Assembly (NCBI GenBank): GCA_003555185.1
Contig: PWFZ01000030.1
Coordinates: 1 to 15,040 of the forward strand
Reading direction: 5' to 3'
DNA from: Balneolaceae bacterium
Lineage (GTDB): Bacteria > Bacteroidota > Rhodothermia > Balneolales > Balneolaceae
DNA length: 15,040 bases
This document shows positions 1-7,301 of this stretch, one piece after another. Position numbers and translations under genes: made by a program. Each line of letters begins with the position of its first letter. The stretch's first letter is position 1. Under the pieces are notes generated by a model. The model was not told the DNA's origin, searched no databases, and saw nothing but the letters and a program-made list of their open reading frames with translations.

Positions 1-551
1 AAAAGAAGTCAGGACTATCTGATGCATGTCGTGTTGGCGTTGGAAAAATGGAGAAGCAGGATATTGTTATCGCCTGTATGGACTTTTCCTTTATAGGTGG
101 AAGTATGGGGTCTGTTGTGGGAGAACGACTCGGTGTGGCTATTGATCATGCCCGGGAAAAGAAATATCCTTTGATCATTATCTCTCAGTCAGGCGGTGCC
201 CGAATGATGGAGAGTGTACTTAGCTTAATGCAGATGGCGAAAACATCAGCTAAGCTGGCCCGGCTCGATAAAGAGGGAGTTCCCTATATTTCAATGATGA
301 CAAATCCGACAACCGGAGGTGTAACGGCGAGCTTTGCAATGCTCGGAGATTTTAATGTATCAGAGCCCGGTGCGCTAATTGGATTTGCAGGTCCAAGAGT
401 TATCAAACAAACAATTGGCAGGGATTTGCCGGAGGGTTTCCAAACGGCAGAATATCTCCTCGATCACGGGTTTTTGGATTTCATTGTACCCCGACAAAAA
501 ATGAAAAAAAGACTGGCTCGTTTATTAAGAGTTATTCTTCATAAAAATTAG
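1..551 (+). CDS. accD: Acetyl-CoA carboxylase carboxyltransferase subunit beta, 3' part
   Basis: The gene is cut by the left window edge; the frame is open from base 3, so the ATG at 48 is internal. The visible 182 residues are the C-terminal crotonase-fold carboxyltransferase domain. Recognisable stretches are [38 protein letters not shown] and [12 protein letters not shown], with the glycine-rich loops that form the acyl-CoA and carboxybiotin sites in this family. The N-terminal four-cysteine zinc ribbon, roughly 100 residues, would lie outside the window. With AccA it transfers the carboxyl group from carboxybiotin-BCCP to acetyl-CoA, giving malonyl-CoA, the first committed step of fatty-acid synthesis in the cytoplasm. 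It ends in a lysine-rich tail and a TAG stop; a hairpin followed by a T-run about 70 bp later may end its transcript. Confidence 0.95.
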   Translation, partial: KKSGLSDACRVGVGKMEKQDIVIACMDFSFIGGSMGSVVGERLGVAIDHAREKKYPLIIISQSGGARMMESVLSLMQMAKTSAKLARLDKEGVPYISMMTNPTTGGVTASFAMLGDFNVSEPGALIGFAGPRVIKQTIGRDLPEGFQTAEYLLDHGFLDFIVPRQKMKKRLARLLRVILHKN

Positions 552-611
552 ATACTTCAATCATTGAGGTTGTCCAAAAAGGATGTGTGAAAGAAATTTC
601 TAATTATTTAA

Positions 612-640
612 GTCATACCGTCCCGAAATCCTTCGGGACG
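612..640 (+). repeat. GTCAT-headed palindrome, unit 1
   Basis: GTCATACC at 612-619 is followed by a perfect 9-bp stem (CGTCCCGAA at 619-627, TTCGGGACG at 632-640) with a 4-nt loop ATCC. It closely resembles the unit at 699-726 read on the other strand: both have a GTCAT head a few bases before GTCCCGAA. That head-plus-hairpin layout recalls REP sequences. Confidence 0.6.
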
Positions 641-650
641 CTCATTTTTT
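619..650 (+). terminator. accD: Possible rho-independent terminator downstream of accD
   Basis: A GC-rich perfect 9-bp stem with a 4-nt loop (619-640) is followed, after CTCA, by six T residues (645-650). That would serve as an intrinsic terminator for the accD transcript 70 bp upstream. The hairpin is also part of the inverted-repeat element, so termination may be a by-product of a repeat that landed here. Confidence 0.5.
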
Positions 651-698
651 GACCGCGGAGCGATATCTCCAAGCCATATCAACGGCAGGAGATTCTGA

Positions 699-726
699 TC
701 CCGAAAGCTTTCGGGACATAATGACA
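699..726 (-). repeat. GTCAT-headed palindrome, unit 2 (opposite orientation)
   Basis: Bases 699-716 form a perfect 18-bp palindrome (TCCCGAAAG joined to CTTTCGGGA). Read on the minus strand it is preceded by TGTCATTAT, matching the head and stem of the unit at 612-640. The two units therefore face each other as an inverted pair inside the 17-bp terminal repeats. Confidence 0.6.
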
Positions 727-785
727 CCCTTTTTGGACAACCTCTCAAGAAACGATCGAGAGACATTCCGTAAATTCGGTTTTAT

Positions 786-819
786 TAATGACAGTGAATT
801 ATCTTATTCCCTGTCATTA
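786..819. repeat. 9-bp inverted repeat upstream of obgE
   Basis: TAATGACAG (786-794) and CTGTCATTA (811-819) are perfect inverted arms separated by 16 bases, ending 41 bp before the obgE ATG. The right part, TGTCATTATGT at 812-822, is also an 11-base inverted match to 716-726 in the neighbouring element. It may be a further repeat unit, a leader hairpin, or an operator for the obgE cluster. It has no T-run and is not a convincing terminator. Confidence 0.4.
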
Positions 820-860
820 TGTTCATCATCATATCAATATCTTCCTAAATCTTTACAATT

Positions 861-1859
861 ATGCGATTTGCCGATTACGCTAAAATTTATGTAACTGCCG
901 GGAATGGTGGCAGTGGAATGACTCATTTCCGCAGGGAGAAATATGTAGCGAAGGGTGGTCCGGATGGCGGCGACGGAGGCAGGGGGGGAGATGTTGTACT
1001 TGTTGGTAATGTTCAGCTGAATACTCTGCTGGATTTACGGTATCGCAAGTATGTAAAAGCACCGCACGGCAAAGATGGACACACTGCCCGGAAAACCGGG
1101 AAAAGTGGTGCAGATGAACAACTGGAAGTGCCGCTGGGAACAGTAATATATGATGCCGATACTAAAGAGCGTTTGGGGGAAATTACGGAAGATGGTCAAC
1201 ATCTTGTTGTAGCAGAAGGTGGAATTGGTGGATTGGGAAACTGGCACTTTAAAAGTTCAACAAATCAAACACCTCAGCACTCTCAGGAAGGCAGAAAGGG
1301 AGAAGAACGCACCGTTGAACTGGAATTAAAACTTATTGCTGATGTAGGTCTGGTTGGATTTCCAAATGCAGGGAAAAGTACATTGCTTTCTGTACTATCA
1401 GAAGCAAGGCCAAAAGTAGCTGACTATCCCTTTACTACGCTTGAGCCGAATCTTGGAGTGGTTAACTTTTCTGATTATCGAAGTTTTGTAATGGCTGATA
1501 TACCCGGCATTATTGAGGATGCCCACGAAGGAAAAGGACTTGGTATTCAATTTTTACGACATATTGAGCGGAATAATCTTTTATTATTTATGGTAGGATG
1601 TGATTCAGATATAGAAGCTGAATATCATGCTCTGTTGCATGAATTAAGGGAATTTAGACCTGATTTGTTAGAGAAACCAAGGTTGCTGGCTATTACCAAA
1701 ATGGACTTGAAAGAGGATTATATTTTGGACGAGGAGATTTTAGTTGAGGATGACATAGAAATTGTAGAGATTTCCTCGGCCACAGGCCATAATGTTGATG
1801 TATTAAGAGAAAAAATTTGGGAGAAACTACAAACAGTTGGAGATAACGAATCATCATAG
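861..1859 (+). CDS. obgE: Obg-family ribosome-associated GTPase
   Basis: A 332-residue GTPase of the Obg/CgtA family, which binds the 50S subunit and acts in late ribosome assembly and stress signalling. The N-terminal glycine-rich Obg fold (about residues 1-158) includes FRREK and GGPDGGDGGRGGDV. The G domain follows: G1 GFPNAGKS (166-173), switch I FTTLEP (191-196), G3 DIPG (213-216), G4 TKMD (279-282) and G5 SSATG (305-309). The G4 motif has Thr where the usual consensus has Asn. The protein stops soon after the G domain, so the OCT domain of many Obg proteins is absent; short versions are usual in Bacteroidota. The ATG at 861 gives the standard Obg N-terminus, although no clear Shine-Dalgarno precedes it. 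The end overlaps dprA by 23 bp, which suggests one transcript. Confidence 0.96.
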   Translation: MRFADYAKIYVTAGNGGSGMTHFRREKYVAKGGPDGGDGGRGGDVVLVGNVQLNTLLDLRYRKYVKAPHGKDGHTARKTGKSGADEQLEVPLGTVIYDADTKERLGEITEDGQHLVVAEGGIGGLGNWHFKSSTNQTPQHSQEGRKGEERTVELELKLIADVGLVGFPNAGKSTLLSVLSEARPKVADYPFTTLEPNLGVVNFSDYRSFVMADIPGIIEDAHEGKGLGIQFLRHIERNNLLLFMVGCDSDIEAEYHALLHELREFRPDLLEKPRLLAITKMDLKEDYILDEEILVEDDIEIVEISSATGHNVDVLREKIWEKLQTVGDNESS

Positions 1860-2961
1860 AACACTTATAGCACTCATGCAGGTGCCCAATTTTGGGCCAC
1901 CCACCGTTCGTAAACTCATTCGGAATTCAAGAATAAAAGATCCGATTGAGATATTCGACTTGCCGATACCGGTTTTGGAGAAAATAGACGGTATGGGGAA
2001 GGTTAGGGCGAGAAATATTGCAGACTTTGATGGGTGGGATTCTGTTGATGAAGTGATAAAAAAAACAGAGGAAATAGGGGCACGAATTATAGGTATTGAC
2101 GACCCTGAATATCCTGATCTACTTAAACACATTTACGATCCGCCAATTTTATTCTGGCTATTGGGGGATCCTGAAGTGCTGAAAAAGCCTGGGATTGCCG
2201 TTGTAGGAACACGTAATCCCGGGAAATATGGGCTCAATCAGGCAAGAAGCTGGTCTCAGAAATTGGTGGGAAGTGGCATTTGTATCAACAGCGGATTAGC
2301 GTATGGTATAGATGCAGCAGCACATCAAACCGCTGTGAAAAGAGGTGGTAAAACCATTGCAGTTCTTGGATCGGGAATTGACTGGATCTACCCGAATAAA
2401 AACATAAAATTAGCAAGAAAAATAGTAGAAACAGGTGGGGCTGTAATCACAGAATTTCCACCGGGAACTAAACCGGATGCGATTAATTTCCCTTCACGAA
2501 ACAGAATTGTGAGTGGAATGAGCCATGGAGTGTTGGTAGTAGAAAGTGGAGTGAAAGGCGGAAGCATGATTACCGCTCGTTCTGCCCTCGATCAAAATCG
2601 GGAAGTGTTTGTAATTCCTCACCCATTGGGTTATATGAAAGGAGAGGGATGTAATTATTTAATCCGTACCGGCCAGGGAAAATTGGTCCAATCAATGGAA
2701 GATGTTTTATCAGAAATTTCTATTGAAAGGGAAGGAAGTACAGAATCTGCAAAAAGAGAGGTTCGGAAAGAGTGGAGAGAAATGGAACTTGACAAAGAGT
2801 CGGTGCAAATTTGTGAAATACTTGAAAGAAATAAAACCCATATTGATCAACTGAGTGAGCTGGTAGAACAGCCGACTTATAAACTCATGCCTGTATTGCT
2901 GGATTTGGAAATGAAAGGTGCGATTCAGCAAAAAGCAGGTAAATACTTCGAATTATGTTAA
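1837..2961 (+). CDS. dprA: DNA-processing protein DprA/Smf
   Basis: A 374-residue DprA, the single-stranded DNA-binding protein that protects incoming DNA and loads RecA during natural transformation. An N-terminal helix-hairpin-helix/SAM-like region (about 7-65) leads into the Rossmann-like core, with AVVGTRNPGKYG (121-132), SGLAYGIDAAAH (152-163), FPSRNRIVSGMS (218-229) and ESGVKGGSMITA (236-247), the family's DNA-binding signature. Residues about 315-374 resemble the C-terminal winged-helix DprA domain. The start is TTG at 1837, inside the end of obgE. The first ATG (1876) would remove HRTLIALMQVP-type N-terminal residues that are typical of the family, so TTG is preferred. No other competence genes except radA are present in this window. 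Confidence 0.93.
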   Translation: MEITNHHRTLIALMQVPNFGPPTVRKLIRNSRIKDPIEIFDLPIPVLEKIDGMGKVRARNIADFDGWDSVDEVIKKTEEIGARIIGIDDPEYPDLLKHIYDPPILFWLLGDPEVLKKPGIAVVGTRNPGKYGLNQARSWSQKLVGSGICINSGLAYGIDAAAHQTAVKRGGKTIAVLGSGIDWIYPNKNIKLARKIVETGGAVITEFPPGTKPDAINFPSRNRIVSGMSHGVLVVESGVKGGSMITARSALDQNREVFVIPHPLGYMKGEGCNYLIRTGQGKLVQSMEDVLSEISIEREGSTESAKREVRKEWREMELDKESVQICEILERNKTHIDQLSELVEQPTYKLMPVLLDLEMKGAIQQKAGKYFELC

Positions 2962-3017
2962 CATCGGGATGAGAATCTGTTATTTTACGCTTTTCTAATT
3001 CATTACATTTTTACTAT

Positions 3018-3596
3018 ATGTTTAGAGTTGATGACGTTATCCTGTCGGAAGATATTGCAACCTCGAAGTTTGCATGTAACATTACTTTGTGTAAAGGTGC
3101 ATGTTGTGTTGTTGGGGATGCAGGAGCTCCCGTTTCCAAAGATGAGATTCCTATACTCAGAAAAGCTTATCGAAAATTAAAAGATCGACTGGCCCCAAAA
3201 GCAGTAGAAATTGTCGAGAAAGAGGGGGTCATTAAAGGTGACTCCGAATCAGGCCATGAAATTAATTGCGTAGATAATCAGGAATGTATTTTTGTTCAAA
3301 AAGATAAAAATGGTGTTGCAACCTGTGCTATACAAAATGCATATTATAACGGAGAGTTTAACTGGGAAAAACCAATTAGTTGCCACTTATATCCAGTTCG
3401 GTTAAAAAAAATTTCAGGGCTTGAATTTGCTAATTTTGAATATATTCCTGATCTGTGTTCAGATGGTTGCGACAACGGAGAAAAAACGGGAACGTATCTC
3501 TCAGAATTTCTAGAAACAGCGCTGACTCGCAGATATGGTAATAAGTGGTTTGATGAATTCACGGAATCTTGTAACGAAATAAGAGAACAAGTATAA
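3018..3596 (+). CDS. DUF3109 family cysteine-rich protein
   Basis: A 192-residue soluble protein with no signal peptide or membrane segment. It carries 11 cysteines, at residues 20, 25, 29, 30, 84, 90, 103, 122, 147, 151 and 185. The N-terminal cluster C-x4-C-x3-CC, followed by ECIF, ATCAIQNA, SCHLYPVR and a later C-x3-C, matches my recollection of DUF3109, a family related in style to YkgJ-type zinc/iron-cluster proteins. The biochemical role is unknown; the cysteine spacing suggests metal or Fe-S binding (inference). It begins 56 bp after dprA and its TAA stop ends one base before the rpoN ATG, so it is probably co-transcribed and translationally coupled with sigma-54. Confidence 0.8.
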   Translation: MFRVDDVILSEDIATSKFACNITLCKGACCVVGDAGAPVSKDEIPILRKAYRKLKDRLAPKAVEIVEKEGVIKGDSESGHEINCVDNQECIFVQKDKNGVATCAIQNAYYNGEFNWEKPISCHLYPVRLKKISGLEFANFEYIPDLCSDGCDNGEKTGTYLSEFLETALTRRYGNKWFDEFTESCNEIREQV

Positions 3597-3597
3597 T

Positions 3598-5118
3598 ATG
3601 TTGAAGACAGGTCAAAATCTTAGTCAGAGGCAAAGTCTTCAGCAAAAGCTGTCTCCACAACAGATTCAGTTTATTAAACTGCTTCAGCTCCCCACTCTGG
3701 GAATGGAGCAGCGAATTAAAGAAGAGATAGAGATGAATCCTGTGCTGGAAGAGCTGGATCCTGATAACAAGGAGGAGACGATACAAGAGAATGAATCTGA
3801 CTGGGAGCTGAAAGATGAAGCGGATAAGAGTGAATCCAGTGACGTAGATCCGGTTGATAAAAATGAAGATATTGACTGGGACTCTTTTCTGCACAACACA
3901 GAATATGATGGGAACAGTTATGGTGGAAGCAGTGGTGACCAGGAGTGGCGAGATCTGCCAAACCCTTACTATGAATCGCTATACGAGAATTTAGAAAAGC
4001 AGGTGTCTCTGCTGGATTTTGATGAAAAGGAGATACTTATTGCGGATCAAATACTTGGGTCTCTTGATGAAGATGGATATTTTCGCCGCGAAATTGAAGC
4101 GGTGATTGATAATATTGCCTTTAACCATGGAGTATTGGTTGAAGAATCTGAAGTTGAAAATGTAAGGAGGAGAATTCAGAATCTTGAACCGGTTGGCATT
4201 GCATCAAAAGATTTGAGAGACTGTTTACTTATACAGCTGCAAAAAATTTCTGAGAATTCAGATGCCAAAAAGCACGCAGTTAGAATTGTCGATAAAGAGT
4301 GGAGCTCATTTGAGAAAAAGCATTTCGAAAAGCTGAAAAATAAGTTGAGCATTGATGACAATCAGCTAAAAAAAGCATTTGAAATGATTAGAGGCATGGA
4401 CCCAAAACCGGGGGCCGTAGCTAATCCGAATGATGATAACCAGCAATATATCGAGCCTGATTTTGAAGTTTTCTATGAACCAACAGAAGGTGATGAAGAA
4501 GAATCTGATGGCGAGTTTGTGATAAGGCTCAACCAAAGGAACGTACCACCATTACGGATTTCACCTGAATACAAACAAATGTGGGATCAGCTAAAGAAAA
4601 AGCCCGGTAAAGACAGGTCAGATAAACAGGCTAAAAACTTTATCAAAGAGAAGGTTGATTCAGCCCAATGGTTTATTGATTCGATTATTCAGCGACAAAA
4701 TACGCTGATGAATACCATGAAAACAATTGTAGCTCTGCAGGAAGATTTTTTTAAATATGGAGAAGGTCTTAAACCGATGATTTTAAAAGATATTGCAGAA
4801 AGAATCGAGATGGATATATCCACAATTTCCAGAGTTGTGAACGGAAAGTACGTGCAGACAAATTTTGGCGTCTATGAACTTAAATATTTTTTCAGTGAAG
4901 GATTAGAAACAGAAAATGGCGATGATGTTTCAAGTCGTGAGGTTAAAAATTATCTTCTTGAGGTGATTGATAATGAGGATAAACGAAGTCCTTATAGTGA
5001 TCAGGCGCTTACAGATTTGTTAAAAGAAAAAGGATATAAAGTAGCCAGGAGAACGGTAAGCAAATACAGGGAACAACTTCAGCTACCGGTTGCGAGATTG
5101 AGAAAACAAATTATTTAA
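3598..5118 (+). CDS. rpoN: RNA polymerase sigma-54 factor
   Basis: A 506-residue sigma-54, which directs RNA polymerase to -24/-12 promoters and needs AAA+ activators to open DNA. Region I (1-50) is the glutamine/leucine-rich activator-interacting segment, with LSPQQIQFIKLLQLP and EMNPVLEE. Region II (about 52-118) is a very acidic linker. The core-binding domain (about 120-350) includes LEPVGIASKDLRDCL and MDPKPGA. The helix-turn-helix region (about 393-420) reads LKDIAERIEMDISTISRVV, and the C-terminal RpoN box is ARRTVSKYRE (483-492). All regions are present and the length is normal. It follows the DUF3109 gene by one base. No enhancer-binding activator and no convincing -24/-12 promoter were found in this window. 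Confidence 0.97.
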   Translation: MLKTGQNLSQRQSLQQKLSPQQIQFIKLLQLPTLGMEQRIKEEIEMNPVLEELDPDNKEETIQENESDWELKDEADKSESSDVDPVDKNEDIDWDSFLHNTEYDGNSYGGSSGDQEWRDLPNPYYESLYENLEKQVSLLDFDEKEILIADQILGSLDEDGYFRREIEAVIDNIAFNHGVLVEESEVENVRRRIQNLEPVGIASKDLRDCLLIQLQKISENSDAKKHAVRIVDKEWSSFEKKHFEKLKNKLSIDDNQLKKAFEMIRGMDPKPGAVANPNDDNQQYIEPDFEVFYEPTEGDEEESDGEFVIRLNQRNVPPLRISPEYKQMWDQLKKKPGKDRSDKQAKNFIKEKVDSAQWFIDSIIQRQNTLMNTMKTIVALQEDFFKYGEGLKPMILKDIAERIEMDISTISRVVNGKYVQTNFGVYELKYFFSEGLETENGDDVSSREVKNYLLEVIDNEDKRSPYSDQALTDLLKEKGYKVARRTVSKYREQLQLPVARLRKQII

Positions 5119-5123
5119 AAAGT

Positions 5124-6605
5124 TTAGGGAGCGGAAATCGCAAATCGAAGTGGGTCGATAATGGCCGGAGAGAAGAAAATGAACCATAAAGCAATGATTA
5201 CAATAAGAACATGAAGTCCCACCGTACCAAGTAGGTTTAATAACCGGTATTTATCCAGGAATTTTGCTGCATCAATAGCCGCAATGTTGAAGCTGAAAAA
5301 CCATACTAGAGAAAAAATTATTCCCAACGCCATAATCCATTCAGTGCCAAATCCCACCTGATTGAACATCACCAGAAAAGTTACTGAAAACAAATTGATA
5401 TGAAGCGGCCAGCTGTAAAGGTTAATGATCTGACTGAAGTTGCGAAGTTTGTTATTTAGGAGATAGATCCAAAGAATGGATATTGCCTGAAGGATTAGTG
5501 CAAGAATGATCCCAGCTATAAAGAGTGAAATCAAAATGTAATCCGACCAAAAAAGAAATGAAAAGTGATATGCTAAAATATCTAACCCATTTTCACTAAA
5601 CAGTACCTGTGTAGATACATAAAAGAACAGGCCTGTAATTACGGCATGTTGCAATAAAAGATAAATTCCGGGAAGCGGGTTTCGTAATCGATTTTCCATG
5701 ATATCCATCACGAAAAAAGGGTGGTTTGTAAAATAACGTGCTACAGATTGGCTGTATATCGGCTGGTATTTGTAGTGCACTACAAAGCTTATCCAAATGA
5801 GAAAAAGTAATACAACACTCCAGTTAAGTGTTGGCGTGGTGGCTTCTTTGGCCGGTAATGGAATAGTTACTGTTTCACCATTAATATATTTCTGAATGAT
5901 GAATTGAAAATTAGGATCTTCTTCAAGCTTATTTAACAGCCACTCAGAAGGTACGATGATCAGAGATTCATCAAACCCGAGAGATTGATTGAATAGATTT
6001 TCCAACGTTTTAAGCGATTCCCGTTCCTCATCTCCCGGTATAAAATGGATTGATGAGGTTGTCGCCGATAAGTTTTCTTTTGGCTGAACTTGATTTGAAA
6101 CAAATTGAAATCCATCCGGTAAATCCTCAGTTGTTGACAAAATGGACTTATAGTAAAGAGGAACATGAATGTCAGTTGAAACTGAATCTGCGAGATTTTC
6201 AGCTGAAGCGGAGAACCTATAGCTCATTTCATAGGGATAATTTAAGATGCTTACCGCAACAATTCGGTCGGGAAAAATCCGAGTGGCTTCCTGATAGCTC
6301 TCAATAGAATTCTGCTTAAAAATACTGAGGTTATTATTAATTTGGCGAGGTGTAGAATAAACAGGGCCGGTTCGCAGAAGTATAAAAAATCGTTGATCTA
6401 ACGATTCTGGTAAATCGGTGACCCGATCTGTCTCTATAAGAACGATTCCAAGGTCTGATAGTGATTGAAAATCGGTGTTTGTTGGGAATCTCTCTTGATC
6501 TTGGTCTATGGATATAGCAATTCTGTTACCCTGCTGAGGCTCAGTTTGGAGTTCAGCATTAGTGAAGCCTAAGGAGAATAGGATTGCAAGTAGAATGTAC
6601 TGCAA
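5124..6605 (-). CDS. Unrecognised protein: secreted N-terminal domain plus about six TM helices
   Basis: A 493-residue protein I cannot assign to a named family. Residues 1-17 look like a signal peptide (ILLAILFSLGFTNA). Residues about 25-255 form a soluble, presumably periplasmic domain with alternating hydrophobic strands and helices: RIAISID, GIVLIE, RFFILLR, RIVAVSILNYPYE, IHVPLYY, FQFVSNQV, SSIHFIPG and SLIIVPSEW. That rhythm is compatible with a TIM-barrel-like fold, possibly a glycosidase relative (speculative). Hydrophobic segments follow near 262-277, 313-333, 354-382, 401-415, 422-443 and 455-478. The start is TTG at 6605: an in-frame TGA lies four codons upstream and no ATG fits. 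It lies 12 bp after the Lrp-type regulator on the same strand, suggesting an operon, and ends 5 bp from the convergent rpoN stop. Confidence 0.75.
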   Translation of the reverse strand: MQYILLAILFSLGFTNAELQTEPQQGNRIAISIDQDQERFPTNTDFQSLSDLGIVLIETDRVTDLPESLDQRFFILLRTGPVYSTPRQINNNLSIFKQNSIESYQEATRIFPDRIVAVSILNYPYEMSYRFSASAENLADSVSTDIHVPLYYKSILSTTEDLPDGFQFVSNQVQPKENLSATTSSIHFIPGDEERESLKTLENLFNQSLGFDESLIIVPSEWLLNKLEEDPNFQFIIQKYINGETVTIPLPAKEATTPTLNWSVVLLFLIWISFVVHYKYQPIYSQSVARYFTNHPFFVMDIMENRLRNPLPGIYLLLQHAVITGLFFYVSTQVLFSENGLDILAYHFSFLFWSDYILISLFIAGIILALILQAISILWIYLLNNKLRNFSQIINLYSWPLHINLFSVTFLVMFNQVGFGTEWIMALGIIFSLVWFFSFNIAAIDAAKFLDKYRLLNLLGTVGLHVLIVIIALWFIFFSPAIIDPLRFAISAP

Positions 6606-6617
6606 ATTAGCCTGTCA

Positions 6618-7097
6618 TTACTTTTTGATTTCTATTGTTCTTTCTATAGCCAATTCTCTGGTCTCTTTAAAGCTTGAAAGTACAATATTAGAACGTGTTC
6701 TGGTAACACCATCCCATGATTGAATCAGTGAAAGGAATTGCTCAAAAGATTCTGTGTTTTTGGTTCTCACCTTTAGGATATGTGAACCATCTCCTGTTAT
6801 GGAGTGGCATTCCAAGACCTCAGGGTGCTGAGCTACTAAATCCACAAAGTTGGTGTACTTTTCTGATCCATCCACTTCCACAAAAATAAAGGCTGTGATG
6901 TCGAAGTTAAATTTTTTGGAATCAAGAATGGCATTGTATTCTGCAATTAAACCACGCTCTTCAAGTTTTCTCATTCGTTCCGAAACAGAGGGCACAGATA
7001 GATGTACGATTTCGGCTATAGTATTCCGTTGTGCCCTTCCATCCTTTTGAAGATGCTTCAGAATTTTAACATCGGTTTCATCAAGTTGATAACCCAT
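6618..7097 (-). CDS. Lrp/AsnC family transcriptional regulator
   Basis: A 159-residue regulator with the two-domain Lrp/AsnC build. The N-terminal winged helix-turn-helix (about 5-60) has LDETDVKILKHLQKDGR, SVPSVSERMRKLEERGLI in the recognition region, and an IAEYNAILD bridge. The C-terminal RAM/Lrp ligand-binding domain (about 67-145) has the characteristic TGDGSHILKVR (101-111), which in relatives lies near the effector pocket and oligomer interface. Such proteins bind amino acids or other small ligands and often autoregulate; this ligand is unknown. It is transcribed away from serS and is followed after 12 bp by the uncharacterised membrane protein, a likely operon partner or target. The ATG at 7097 gives the usual N-terminus of the family. 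Confidence 0.93.
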   Translation of the reverse strand: MGYQLDETDVKILKHLQKDGRAQRNTIAEIVHLSVPSVSERMRKLEERGLIAEYNAILDSKKFNFDITAFIFVEVDGSEKYTNFVDLVAQHPEVLECHSITGDGSHILKVRTKNTESFEQFLSLIQSWDGVTRTRSNIVLSSFKETRELAIERTIEIKK

Positions 7098-7145
7098 AAT
7101 ATTTGATCTCTTTGACCTAAAATTTCTAATTATACTTAAAAATAT

Positions 7146-7160
7146 CTTAAATTAATTAAG
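7146..7160. promoter_or_regulatory. AT-rich near-palindrome in the lrp-serS divergent region
   Basis: CTTAAATTAATTAAG (7146-7160) is a near-perfect dyad 49 bp upstream of the Lrp-type gene start; another CTTAAA lies 11 bp away at 7135. Lrp-family proteins commonly bind AT-rich dyads by their own promoters, so this is a candidate autoregulatory site. AT-rich DNA yields such palindromes by chance, so confidence is low. The rest of 7098-7301 shows no convincing promoter. Confidence 0.25.
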
Positions 7161-7301
7161 AATACAATCCCATTAGATAAAAAATAAGTGAACTTACAAT
7201 TGATTTTGGGATGCTGAACGATAGAAAAAAATTTCATTCGGCACCGATTGACTTGTATCTTTAATGATTCCAAAAATTGTATAAAAAATTAGCTCATTAC
7301 C

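Larger units (their letters stand above)
566..744. repeat. MITE-like nested inverted-repeat element between accD and obgE
   Basis: Bases 566-582 (GAGGTTGTCCAAAAAGG) are repeated perfectly in inverted orientation at 728-744, a 17-bp terminal inverted repeat around a 179-bp segment. Just inside, GTGT at 585-588 can pair with ACAC at 724-727 past a 2-nt bulge. The interior holds two GTCCCGAA-type palindromes facing opposite ways. No transposase reading frame fits inside, and I see no convincing target-site duplication outside the ends. The structure suits a non-autonomous miniature transposable element or a REPIN-like dispersed repeat. With the flanking repeats it accounts for most of the 309-bp gap 552-860. 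Its family and copy number cannot be judged from one window. Confidence 0.6.

Noticed and set aside
551..760. Target-site duplication flanking the 17-bp terminal repeats.
   Set aside because: The bases immediately outside 566 and 744 do not match; TCAA occurs on both sides but not adjacent to both ends.
649..894. An 81-codon open frame between accD and obgE with a TTG start.
   Set aside because: It begins inside the repeat element, runs through both palindromic units and overlaps the obgE start in another frame. Its translation looks like no protein, and the frame is best explained by repeat DNA.
3684..3961. Antisense open frames opposite the acidic linker of rpoN, giving serine-rich translations.
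   Set aside because: They arise from Glu/Asp-rich coding on the other strand, have no start context and are fully inside a clear gene.
7239..7255. A sigma-54-like -24 box (CGGCACC) upstream of serS.
   Set aside because: The required GC at the -12 position is not found at the correct spacing, so it does not form a -24/-12 promoter.
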